49,320 bases of DNA from Parachlamydiaceae bacterium. Its GTDB lineage: Bacteria > Chlamydiota > Chlamydiia > Chlamydiales > Parachlamydiaceae. This document shows, one piece after another, positions 9,638 to 16,539 of this stretch. Position 1 is the stretch's first letter, and the number at the start of each line of letters is the position of its first letter. The notes below the pieces were generated by a model. That model saw only the letters and a list, made by a program, of their open reading frames with translations, was not told where the DNA came from and did no database searches. Made by a program: the position numbers and the translations under genes. The DNA is taken from assembly GCA_013816265.1 (NCBI GenBank), contig JACDES010000008.1, positions 1 through 49,320 on the forward strand, read 5' to 3'.

Positions 9638-10221
9638 CAATTAATGAAGGCGAACCCCTTTGGAGCGCGCGTCGCTTAAGGCTAAGAAAAAATTAATTTA
9701 AATCTAGAATTTACTTCGTTAGCGCGGTAGAGCGACTGTTCAAAGCCCAATGCTGTCAAAATAAGAAAAAATAAGAACAGCCTTATTTGTTTCTTTGCTC
9801 TTGTTTACCCCCGGATGGGGGTTCTGGCATGATAGCCCAGGGTAAGCAAAGCGCAACCCTGGGAAAATATAAATGAAGTATTGCACCCCAGAAGGGGGTG
9901 CCGGCAAACTTAGATGAATATTATCCTAACTTAACGAATTAGATTCATCGTATGCCGGCACCCCCTTCTGGGGTGCCATCATTAAATTATTTTAACCCAG
10001 GGTTGCGCTCTGCTTACCCTGGGCTATCATGCCATAACCCCCATCCGGGGGTAAACAAGAACAAAGAAACAAATAGGGCTGTTCTAATATTTCTTATTTT
10101 GACAGCATTGGGCTTTGAACAGACGCTCTACCGAGCTAACGAAGTGATTTCTAGATTTAAATCAATTTTTTCTTAGCCTCAAGCGACGCGCACTCCAAAG
10201 AGGTTCGCCATCATTAATTGA
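9638..10221. repeat. Very long composite inverted repeat (~280-bp arms) filling the 9382-10294 gap
   Basis: The left arm (about 9638-9912) is nearly complementary to the right arm (about 9950-10221). Modules from the outside in are: GGCGAACC...TTTGGAG; TTCGTTAGC...AGAGCG; TTCAAAGCCCAATGCTGTC; ACCCCCGGATGGGGGTT; GCCCAGGGTAAGC...CAACCCTGGG; and CACCCCAGAAGGGGGTGCC. A further single copy of the TTCATAGCCCAATGCTGTC module lies outside at 9599-9630. Open frames inside the arms are by-products. Transcribed, it would form a hairpin of almost 600 nucleotides between the first and second A-B operons. The rest of the gap (9423-9540 and 10222-10294) is AT-rich spacer with the A2 promoter region. Confidence 0.88.
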
Positions 10222-10294
10222 AATTACCCCAAAGTAGTTATTTACTTTAGCTATATTAACAAGCAGTTTTCAACAAATTAACCATGGAGGTCTT

Positions 10295-11017
10295 ATGATC
10301 CAAAATGTTTTAAAACATATAAATAAGTTGATAGTCTTAGGTGTGATTGCCTTTACACCTTTCTGTCTCAATGCTTCAAGTGAAAATACTTCGATAGAAT
10401 TCGATGAATTTTCAGAGAATTTTGATGCGAGACTCAGTAACAAAATATCATTTGTTTCAAAAAAACAAAAAAAATTCATTCAAGCAATTCATGCATTAGA
10501 AAGCTTTGTAATAGATGGGCATGATTTTTATTTGGCATCCTTATGGAATAAAGACATAAATGATTTTACAATTGAAAATGATATTCAATCAATTGTAAAT
10601 TTATTTGTAGAAAAAGAAAAAGGTGCCGCACAAGTAATTAGCAATATTTTCAATAATTTTTTCTTTTTAGGTGCTGAATATGCTAATTCTATTGGTTCCA
10701 ACCCTTGTTTTACGAGCGATGAATTAAGCAATTCAAGAAGTGCATTTCTGGAAAGTGCTCAAGCAATAGCTGATTTTATCAATGCACTCATTCCAGTAAA
10801 CAGCAGAGAAGCGAAAGAATTGAATGCACTGTTTGAGGACCTCGCGCTTTCTCAACTAGAAAACATGAATAATATGGCTCCATCTTGTGCAAATCCCAAA
10901 GTACCTGTTGATTTGACAGTTGCGAATAATTTTTATTCCAGAACTCGTTTTATTGCAGCCAAAATAGCGGCCGAAATAGCAGAACGCATTAACAAAAGCA
11001 ATTCTTGTAAAAAGTAA
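10295..11017 (+). CDS. A2: secreted helical protein of the A family
   Basis: A 240-residue protein with GGAGG before the ATG and a signal peptide (I-N-K-L-I-V-L-G then F-C-L-N-A) cleaved near residue 27. The mature protein is helical with two similar halves. The first contains G-H-D-F-Y-L-A-S-L-W. The second contains F-N-N-F-F-F-L-G-A-E-Y, A-Q-A-I-A-D-F-I-N-A-L-I-P-V and L-F-E-D-L-A-L-S-Q, then C-A-N-P-K-V-P-V before the last helix. It is the intact relative of A1 and gives the sequence expected across the A1 stop. Gene B2 follows after 63 bases, so the two are probably one transcript. Exported, partner likely B2, function unknown. Confidence 0.82.
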   Translation: MIQNVLKHINKLIVLGVIAFTPFCLNASSENTSIEFDEFSENFDARLSNKISFVSKKQKKFIQAIHALESFVIDGHDFYLASLWNKDINDFTIENDIQSIVNLFVEKEKGAAQVISNIFNNFFFLGAEYANSIGSNPCFTSDELSNSRSAFLESAQAIADFINALIPVNSREAKELNALFEDLALSQLENMNNMAPSCANPKVPVDLTVANNFYSRTRFIAAKIAAEIAERINKSNSCKK

Positions 11018-11080
11018 AAAAGCTTTTATTTATTATTTATTGATTAAAAAAAATGATTTACAATTCCTCAAGGAGGTCAT

Positions 11081-11788
11081 ATGGCCCTAAATTTCAAATA
11101 CATGAATAAACTAATCTTATCAAGCTTGTTCACACTCATCCCCTTTTTTTCTTATGCTACAAATGCTGAAGTAAACTTTTTAGAAACTTCTGATCGTGTT
11201 CTTGAATTTGTAGGAAACAAAGGTCCAGAAGATTTTGCAAAGTTCTCTGAGATTGGAGAAATTGCTTTTCTTCTTGCAAATTCACAAATTTATTTCCACG
11301 ATGTACTATTCGCTGGATTTTTACGTATTGATGGTGAAGATTTTCTAACTAAAAACATAGAATTATTAAAAGACAACAACTCTCAAATTGCCAAATTTTT
11401 ATTTCCAAAAAAACAAGAAGAAGCAAATTCTTTTGCAGATTTATTAACTTCTTATTATTTCAAAGGGTTAGAGTATGGGGGGGCATTAAATCAACATGAA
11501 AGTCAAGCAGTGATTGACGCCCTTCTCGCTCAATGGTTCAGCCTTGGATCTCAAGTTGCAAAAGCACTGAATCAATACAATCCAAAGGTTTTGAAAAGCA
11601 AGGTTATTAATAATATCTATGAGAGACTAACAATTTTTGAAGCAAATATGATAAATAAACTTTTTATTAATGATACAACCGGCGCTGCAGTATCTTACCA
11701 AAATACTCGTTTTTTGGTGACAGATGAATTAGCCCCTCTTTTAGCTAAAGCAAAAGAAGAAAATCGAGAACATCGTTTTCCTAATTAG
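11081..11788 (+). CDS. B2: secreted helical protein of the B family
   Basis: A 235-residue protein with AAGGAGG before the ATG and a signal peptide ending near F-S-Y-A. It is most like B1: W-F-S-L-G-S-Q-V-A-K-A-L, N-Q-Y-N-P-K-V-L-K and an L-x-I-F-E-A-N helix, ending with N-T-R-F-L-V before the last helix. The first half carries Y-F-H-D-V-L-F-A-G-F in the place of the H-D motif of A2. It is the distal gene of the second A-B operon and is followed by a 12-bp-stem terminator. Exported helical protein of unknown function. Confidence 0.8.
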   Translation: MALNFKYMNKLILSSLFTLIPFFSYATNAEVNFLETSDRVLEFVGNKGPEDFAKFSEIGEIAFLLANSQIYFHDVLFAGFLRIDGEDFLTKNIELLKDNNSQIAKFLFPKKQEEANSFADLLTSYYFKGLEYGGALNQHESQAVIDALLAQWFSLGSQVAKALNQYNPKVLKSKVINNIYERLTIFEANMINKLFINDTTGAAVSYQNTRFLVTDELAPLLAKAKEENREHRFPN

Positions 11789-11802
11789 TTCTTTCACACC
11801 CA

Positions 11803-11840
11803 TTCACGTCATTCTTAAGGAATGACGTGAAAATTTCTTT
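11803..11840 (+). terminator. Terminator after B2
   Basis: TTCACGTCATTC (11803-11814) pairs with GAATGACGTGAA (11820-11831) around a 5-base loop, followed by AAATTTCTTT. It lies 14 bases after the B2 stop. Confidence 0.8.
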
Positions 11841-12015
11841 CTCATTACAATATCGTAATTTCTAGATATGCACGCCTGTTCCAAATTCAAATTTTAGAGT
11901 TCATTATACTACAGTATAAATATCCTTCAAATATTTGTTATGATTTTCTTGACCAACAAACCTAGATTGTTTAATGGTAAATATTTGTTCAATTAAATTC
12001 TAAAGAGGAGAACGT

Positions 12016-12741
12016 ATGTTAATGAATCAATTAAATAAATGGATCTTTGCAGCATCTATGACGATGGCCGCATGTATAGGAGCAGCCGATACTTTTCATC
12101 AAGCCTGCGAAGCTAGCTTTGAAGGGCGTATATCACCATTTGAACGTAGCAGATTAGTAAATAGGGAATTCAAAAGAACTTTAGGTAATTATATCATCGA
12201 TTTTCACGGTTATACTTTAAATGTGATATTTAACAATATTCTAAATAATCAACCTGAAGTAAATAATGCCCTTACTCAAAAATTAAATGAGGAAATTACT
12301 GAAATATCTAACACCTTTTTAGAAAGAACACCTAATCAAGTTCTTTCCTTCAACTATTTCTCAGCATTGGAATATTACTTTAGCAGTGGACTCAATTACT
12401 TAGTAGCTCAAGCTCCTAATGGAAATATTCACTCTTTACCCGCATTAGAAAGTGCTTGGTTTGATGCAGCCAATGCCATCGGCGTATTTTTGGTAAATCT
12501 AGATAAAAAATTAACACAACCAGAAATCGATGCTTTATATCTACATTTACGTCTTTTGACTAAAGCACAAATTGATGTGATTAAAGCACTAAATCCAACT
12601 CCATCAAATGACCCAGACTATATTCCAGTAAATTCAGATTTTCCAGCTGCCATTGCTGCTTATGACATAGCTAGAAACCAATCAATAAAACTTGCTAACC
12701 AAATTTTCATCATCAGCAATCAGATTGCAGACAGCAATTAA
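12016..12741 (+). CDS. A3: secreted helical protein of the A family
   Basis: A 241-residue protein with GAGGAG before the ATG and a short signal peptide with A-A-C-I-G-A-A near residues 18-24. It is more diverged than A2 but collinear with it: D-F-H-G-Y-T-L in the first half, A-W-F-D-A-A-N-A-I-G-V-F-L and L-H-L-R-L-L-T-K-A-Q in the second, then I-P-V-N-S-D-F in the place of V-P-V. It opens the third A-B operon; B3 follows after 71 bases. Product exported, function unknown. Confidence 0.8.
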   Translation: MLMNQLNKWIFAASMTMAACIGAADTFHQACEASFEGRISPFERSRLVNREFKRTLGNYIIDFHGYTLNVIFNNILNNQPEVNNALTQKLNEEITEISNTFLERTPNQVLSFNYFSALEYYFSSGLNYLVAQAPNGNIHSLPALESAWFDAANAIGVFLVNLDKKLTQPEIDALYLHLRLLTKAQIDVIKALNPTPSNDPDYIPVNSDFPAAIAAYDIARNQSIKLANQIFIISNQIADSN

Positions 12742-12812
12742 GTGTGGCAAAACAAAAATTTGGTCTAATGAATTAAGAAAAAACTAACTTATTAATCTCT
12801 TAAGGAGACTTT

Positions 12813-13547
12813 ATGATACTAAAAAAATTTGACAAATGGCTTTTAGCCGGGATTCTAGCTTTTACACCCTATCTTTCTATCAATGCAACTGCAAGCGAGA
12901 ATACGTTTGATGATAAAGCTGAACAATCGAGTGATTTTTCAGGAAGAAGAAAATTTAAACCTTTCGATAGAAGACCGCAACTTCAATATCAAATTAACAC
13001 GTTACTAGTTGGAAACACAGCTGACTTTCGAGATCTCGCATATTTCAAATTGCAAGGTTTTAGTTCAGAGATTTCTGATCCAGCCCAATTTTCATATGCG
13101 CTTGCATTAATTAAAATTGATAAACAAATTGGTGAATTGATTGGTTCTTTCTTTCCAAATGACCAAGAAGTTGCTGTAAAATTTCAGAAATTATTTACAG
13201 AATTCAATACCCGAGGAATAGAGTTTGTTGTAGCTTTATCAGAATTAGGAATTGTAATACCACAACTTAAAGTTGAACGAGCTGCATGGATTGCTCAAGC
13301 TAAGGTTCTTGCTAAAGCCTTAGGAGAAATTAATCCTGAACAGCTTGATGTAAAAACAGCTACGAGACTATTAGTAAAATACACTAATTTGCTTGCAGAT
13401 ATGTGTATAGCACTTAATAACAACAACTATCCCGAAGCAAATAATTTATTCACCGAATCGCGTTTTGGCACTATTGTGAATTTAGGGGCTCTTTTAACTT
13501 TATCTCTGTTAGATGTTCAAACAGATGGTAGATGTTCAAACAGATAG
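12813..13547 (+). CDS. B3: secreted helical protein of the B family
   Basis: A 244-residue protein with AAGGAG before the ATG and a signal peptide of the shared type (K-W-L-L-A-G then L-S-I-N-A). The second half has A-A-W-I-A-Q-A-K-V-L-A-K-A-L-G and I-N-P-E-Q-L-D, matching W-F-S-L-G-S-Q-V-A-K-A-L and Y-N-P-K-V-L of B2. The first half has the variant D-F-R-D in the H-D position. The C-terminus R-C-S resembles the R-C-S of B1. Third operon, followed by a strong terminator. Function unknown. Confidence 0.8.
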   Translation: MILKKFDKWLLAGILAFTPYLSINATASENTFDDKAEQSSDFSGRRKFKPFDRRPQLQYQINTLLVGNTADFRDLAYFKLQGFSSEISDPAQFSYALALIKIDKQIGELIGSFFPNDQEVAVKFQKLFTEFNTRGIEFVVALSELGIVIPQLKVERAAWIAQAKVLAKALGEINPEQLDVKTATRLLVKYTNLLADMCIALNNNNYPEANNLFTESRFGTIVNLGALLTLSLLDVQTDGRCSNR

Positions 13548-13573
13548 ATAAATAAATTATTTATCTAGGGAAT

Positions 13574-13614
13574 GGGACTTACAAGAGGCTTTGCTTTTTG
13601 TAAGTCCCTTTAAA
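13574..13614 (+). terminator. Terminator after B3
   Basis: GGGACTTACAA (13574-13584) pairs with TTGTAAGTCCC (13598-13608), followed by TTTAAAA. Confidence 0.85.
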
Positions 13615-13640
13615 AAACCTGTGTTAGGCCTTAAGAAGTA

Positions 13641-13722
13641 GTGAATAATGAAAAGTGTCATTCCAAAATGAAAGCGAAAATCCTCTTTCGCTTTGTTATG
13701 AAGCGACTTTCTCATTATTCAC
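13641..13722. repeat. Imperfect palindrome between convergent genes
   Basis: GTGAATAATGA (13641-) pairs with TCATTATTCAC (-13722). The inner part, GAAAGCGAAA with TTTCGCTTT, is a piece of the CGAAAGAGGACTTTCG repeat family seen at 19181 and 41857. It may also stop transcription from both sides. Confidence 0.65.
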
Positions 13723-13728
13723 AGCTTT

Positions 13729-14157
13729 TTATGACTCAAGTGCTTCGATTGAAGACTTTGCAAAAGGCGTAAGAAGCTCTAGATCGATTTTTTGATAGGG
13801 ATACCAACCAAAAATTTCTTCTGGTATCGCATTTTCAATATGTTCCCACCGATCAATTTTGTAAATAAGCCCTAAATGATGAAAATGAAAAGGATCGTTA
13901 ATTTTTAAAACCTCACAAGAGTGTGCAAAATTTGCAAACATTGTGAACTTCTCAATTTTTAATCCAACTTCTTCAATTAATTCTCTTTTTAAGGCATCTT
14001 CGGGTGTTTCATCAAATTCAATACCACCCCCAGGTAAGTCTAAAAGTCCTAAATAGCAACCTTTTTGCTTTTTAATTAACAATATGTTGTTATTCTGGAT
14101 GACAATCCCATAAGATCCGATTCGTGTAACTCTTCTTAATTTTTTTTCTATATTCAT
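13729..14157 (-). CDS. Nudix hydrolase
   Basis: A 142-residue single-domain Nudix protein. The box G44-x5-E50-x7-R58-E-L-I-E62-E63-V-G65-L is complete. Such enzymes hydrolyse nucleoside diphosphates linked to another moiety, using Mg2+ held by the R-E-x-x-E-E motif. The P-G-G-G-I just before it, and a conserved N-terminal strand, fit the MutT-like group; the exact substrate cannot be read. ATG at 14157 overlaps the stop of the upstream histidine phosphatase gene as ATGA, so the two are translationally coupled. An in-frame TTG nine bases earlier is less likely. Confidence 0.88.
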   Translation of the reverse strand: MNIEKKLRRVTRIGSYGIVIQNNNILLIKKQKGCYLGLLDLPGGGIEFDETPEDALKRELIEEVGLKIEKFTMFANFAHSCEVLKINDPFHFHHLGLIYKIDRWEHIENAIPEEIFGWYPYQKIDLELLTPFAKSSIEALES

Positions 14158-14693
14158 ATCACACAAGACAAATTAAAAGGTGTTGCGGTCCATTCTAATG
14201 AATCAGAAAAATTAAATTTTACTAATTCGCAATTTCCAATCTTTTTTTCGTATCCTTGTATATTCATAAGATTACACATTGCCCAGTGGATCCCTCCGTG
14301 GTCTATAATGAGAACAGGTCCTGGGTAACTAAGTGCTTTGTTTATCCCCATTTGTGCTTGATTAAAAAAATCGCAGACGTTATCGGAAATAGAATCAGTG
14401 CAGCTAACCATTTTATTCCACACCTCTGTAGAACATTCTTCCAATTCATTGATTACAATGGATTGACACTTTATATTTTTCGCAATGATCACTTTTGTCT
14501 CTAAAGCACGTTTTAGAGGGCTAACGCAAATTGTTTGGATCGTTAATTGATCAATCATTGTTTGAACTGATAACGCTTGTTTAATTCCTCGCGGTGTCAA
14601 TGAAGGATCCAATTCATGTGTTAAGTTAGAATCAACATTAAAACAGACTTCTCCATGACGAATAAAATAAAATTCTTTTTGTAATATTGACAT
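14154..14693 (-). CDS. Histidine phosphatase family protein (phosphoglycerate-mutase-like)
   Basis: A 179-residue protein with the phosphohistidine motif R12-H13-G14-E15, a mid-protein S-P-L-K-R-A-L-E-T (58-66), the acceptor acid region E-L-E-E near 83-86 and the second histidine in I-D-H132-G-G. These are the four elements of the branch-1 histidine phosphatase superfamily. It is shorter than true phosphoglycerate mutase, so a small-molecule or nucleotide phosphatase is more likely. AGGAAG precedes the ATG. It forms an operon with the Nudix gene, which suggests nucleotide clean-up as a common job (inference). Confidence 0.85.
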   Translation of the reverse strand: MSILQKEFYFIRHGEVCFNVDSNLTHELDPSLTPRGIKQALSVQTMIDQLTIQTICVSPLKRALETKVIIAKNIKCQSIVINELEECSTEVWNKMVSCTDSISDNVCDFFNQAQMGINKALSYPGPVLIIDHGGIHWAMCNLMNIQGYEKKIGNCELVKFNFSDSLEWTATPFNLSCVI

Positions 14694-14790
14694 GACTTCC
14701 TAAGCATTTTATTATTAAAAATTACGTCAACAATTATAAAGTATCTTTTATTAATTGGCAAAAATTAATAATATCAATCCAGTAAATTCT

Positions 14791-14943
14791 ATACCACGCT
14801 CGGGTAGGATTGTTAATTTTTTGCTGCGTCAAAGCCCCGGGGTTGAGCGATCGTAAGTCACCCCATATTACTAGACTTACGATCGCTCAACCGCGGGAGC
14901 TTTCACGCGCAAAAAATTTAACAATCCTACCCGAGCGTGGTAT
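14791..14943. repeat. Complete 153-bp palindromic element with ATACCACGC ends
   Basis: The outer arm ATACCACGCTCGGGTAGGAT (14791-14810) is the exact complement of 14924-14943. The palindrome continues inward, with minor mismatches, to TTGAGCGATCGTAAGTC (14843-14859) and GACTTACGATCGCTCAA. The right end, TGGTATATCTAA, is shared with the partial element at the start of the window. It has no coding capacity beyond incidental frames and resembles a miniature inverted-repeat element. Confidence 0.88.
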
Positions 14944-14972
14944 ATCTAAAATTCATTACTCTTGGAGATCTT

Positions 14973-15428
14973 ATGAAAATAAAAATTTGGACATCTTTTT
15001 TCTTAGCTCTGGTAACAATGTCAAAATTATGCAATGCGCTTGATACATTCGAAATGGGCAGTCGATATTGCCCTTACAGACCACAATATGCAGTTATAAA
15101 TATTTCTGAATGCTCTAAAGAAAACATTGAAGACTTTTTTCAAGGAAAAATTCCTAACATTGCAATAGAATGTAATAAAGGTCAAAAAATCCCGCTCAAA
15201 ATTAAGTCTAGCGGTGACTTTCTTGCAATTGGTTCAAACATAAATACTCCTTTGTATTTAAATTTTGTCAATACGTGCTATATTCAGTGCACTGGAGAAA
15301 AAATTTTATTTAGTAAAGACTTGCATACTTGGAAGAACCTCGAAGAATTCTTTACAAGCTCGTTTGGATTTGGTATTGATGAACAACAATCGATCAATTT
15401 CAACCTAGAATTGATAGAGAAAAAATAA
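14973..15428 (+). CDS. Small secreted cysteine-containing protein, unknown function
   Basis: A 151-residue product. I start it at 14973 (TTGGAG seven bases upstream), not at an ATG at 14937 that lies inside the palindrome. Residues 1-23 are a clear signal peptide (basic start, hydrophobic core, L-C-N-A cleavage). The mature part has five cysteines, among them Y-C-P-Y, S-E-C-S and I-Q-C-T, which would allow disulfides in the periplasm or outside. No known family is recognised. The HAD gene follows 22 bases downstream, so they may be co-transcribed. The promoter must lie in or next to the palindromic repeat. Confidence 0.72.
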   Translation: MKIKIWTSFFLALVTMSKLCNALDTFEMGSRYCPYRPQYAVINISECSKENIEDFFQGKIPNIAIECNKGQKIPLKIKSSGDFLAIGSNINTPLYLNFVNTCYIQCTGEKILFSKDLHTWKNLEEFFTSSFGFGIDEQQSINFNLELIEKK

Positions 15429-15450
15429 AAAATTATGAAAGGCAATTAAA

Positions 15451-16200
15451 ATGTTATCAGATAATTTCTATAATAGGTTCTCCAAAAAGCTGCCGTTAGA
15501 ACTTATTATTTTTGATTGTGACGGAGTTCTTGTTGATAGTGAAATAATTGGAAACCAAGTTATCCATAAGGAACTTCTCCTTCTTGGTTACTCCATCACG
15601 CTTGAACAATACATGCAAACAGGGGTTGGAAGACGTAAAGAGGAGGAAGACGAAATACTAAATCAGATGGGTATCAAAAAACCTAATGACTTCTGGCCGA
15701 AAGTTGATAAAAAAATACTAGACGAATTTACAGCTACTCTTAAGCCCATTCATGGTGTTAAAGAAGTGCTACAGGATATAAAGATTAAAAAATGTATAGC
15801 TTCTAGTAGTGGTCGAAATCGATTAGAGCATAGTTTAAGGATAACCCATCTATACCAGCAATTTGAAAGTGTTATATTTGATGGTGATATGGTTAAAAAA
15901 GGAAAACCCGATCCAGATATCTTTTTATTAGCCTCAAAAACATTTGGAATTTCTCCAGACAGATGTTTAGTCATAGAAGATAGTATTAATGGTATTAAAG
16001 CAGCACAAGCCGCAGGCATGCGTGTATGGGGATTTATTGGAGGTGCTCATTGCAATCCATCGTATATAAAGACGATTGAACAAACAGGTGTTGAATTAAT
16101 CTTTAGCGACATAAAGCAGCTTCCGCAGTTGCTAAAACAAGACTTTTATTCAAAAGCACTTGAAAAACAAGAAGCGATGCGTAATTTTTTAGGGATTTAA
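15451..16200 (+). CDS. HAD-superfamily phosphatase/phosphomutase (CbbY/PGMB-like)
   Basis: A 249-residue cytosolic protein with all HAD motifs: I-I-F-D22-C-D24-G-V-L-V-D-S-E (nucleophile and acid/base), S-S-S-G-R-N-R (motif II), K-K-G-K-P-D-P (motif III lysine) and V-I-E-D-S-x-x-G (motif IV). The V-D-S-E after motif I and the helical cap that follows are typical of the beta-phosphoglucomutase/CbbY subfamily, which acts on small sugar phosphates. The GAAAGG Shine-Dalgarno is well placed. Its stop is one base before the start of the SMR gene, so the two are almost certainly co-transcribed. Confidence 0.87.
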   Translation: MLSDNFYNRFSKKLPLELIIFDCDGVLVDSEIIGNQVIHKELLLLGYSITLEQYMQTGVGRRKEEEDEILNQMGIKKPNDFWPKVDKKILDEFTATLKPIHGVKEVLQDIKIKKCIASSSGRNRLEHSLRITHLYQQFESVIFDGDMVKKGKPDPDIFLLASKTFGISPDRCLVIEDSINGIKAAQAAGMRVWGFIGGAHCNPSYIKTIEQTGVELIFSDIKQLPQLLKQDFYSKALEKQEAMRNFLGI

Positions 16201-16201
16201 C

Positions 16202-16528
16202 ATGATATATATTTTACTTTTTTTAGCCATAGTGTCTGAAGTTATAGGGACCTTTGCGTTAAAATTATCACAAGGATTTACGAAGTTATACCCTTCAATA
16301 ACTGTTGTAATAGCCTATGTACTTTCATTTTGGCTAATGGGCTTGACCCTTAAAATATTACCTGTCAGCGTTGTTTACGCTGTTTGGTCGGGCTTAGGCA
16401 TTGTTGGTATCGTGTTAATTGGTGTTTTTCTTTTTAACGAAACCTTTGGAATTTGGCATTTTTTTGGAATTACATTGATCCTAATTGGTATTGTAATTCT
16501 CAATTTAGTGACCACCAATGGTCACTAA
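16202..16528 (+). CDS. Small multidrug resistance (SMR) family transporter, EmrE/QacE-like
   Basis: A 108-residue protein with four membrane helices. It matches EmrE throughout: the essential acid E13 in S-E-V-I-G-T, then K-L-S-Q-G-F-T, S-F-W-L-M, V-Y-A-V-W-S-G-L-G-I-V in helix 3, and a hydrophobic last helix. These dimers exchange protons for cationic toxic compounds (or guanidinium in related members). Y-A-V-W-S-G is of the EmrE rather than the SugE type. It follows the HAD gene with one base between. Its last codons form half of a terminator hairpin. Confidence 0.92.
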   Translation: MIYILLFLAIVSEVIGTFALKLSQGFTKLYPSITVVIAYVLSFWLMGLTLKILPVSVVYAVWSGLGIVGIVLIGVFLFNETFGIWHFFGITLILIGIVILNLVTTNGH

Positions 16529-16534
16529 ATTTTC
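16502..16534. terminator. Bidirectional terminator overlapping the SMR stop codon
   Basis: AATTTAGTGACC (16502-16513) pairs with GGTCACTAAATT (16520-16531), a perfect 12-bp stem with T runs available on both strands. It lies between the convergent SMR and dioxygenase genes, and its right arm contains the SMR TAA. Confidence 0.85.
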
Positions 16535-16539
16535 AATGC

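Noticed and set aside
9952..10176. 74-codon frame in the long palindrome
   Set aside because: It is made of repeat modules (CACCCC, CCCTGG stretches) and has a mirror frame in the other arm; not a gene.
13508..13545. 16-bp direct repeat at the end of B3 as a frameshifting duplication
   Set aside because: The resulting R-C-S end aligns with the R-C-S end of B1, so the present C-terminus is probably genuine.
14810..15043. 77-codon frame across the palindrome at 14791
   Set aside because: Runs out of a non-coding palindrome into the secreted protein gene in another frame.
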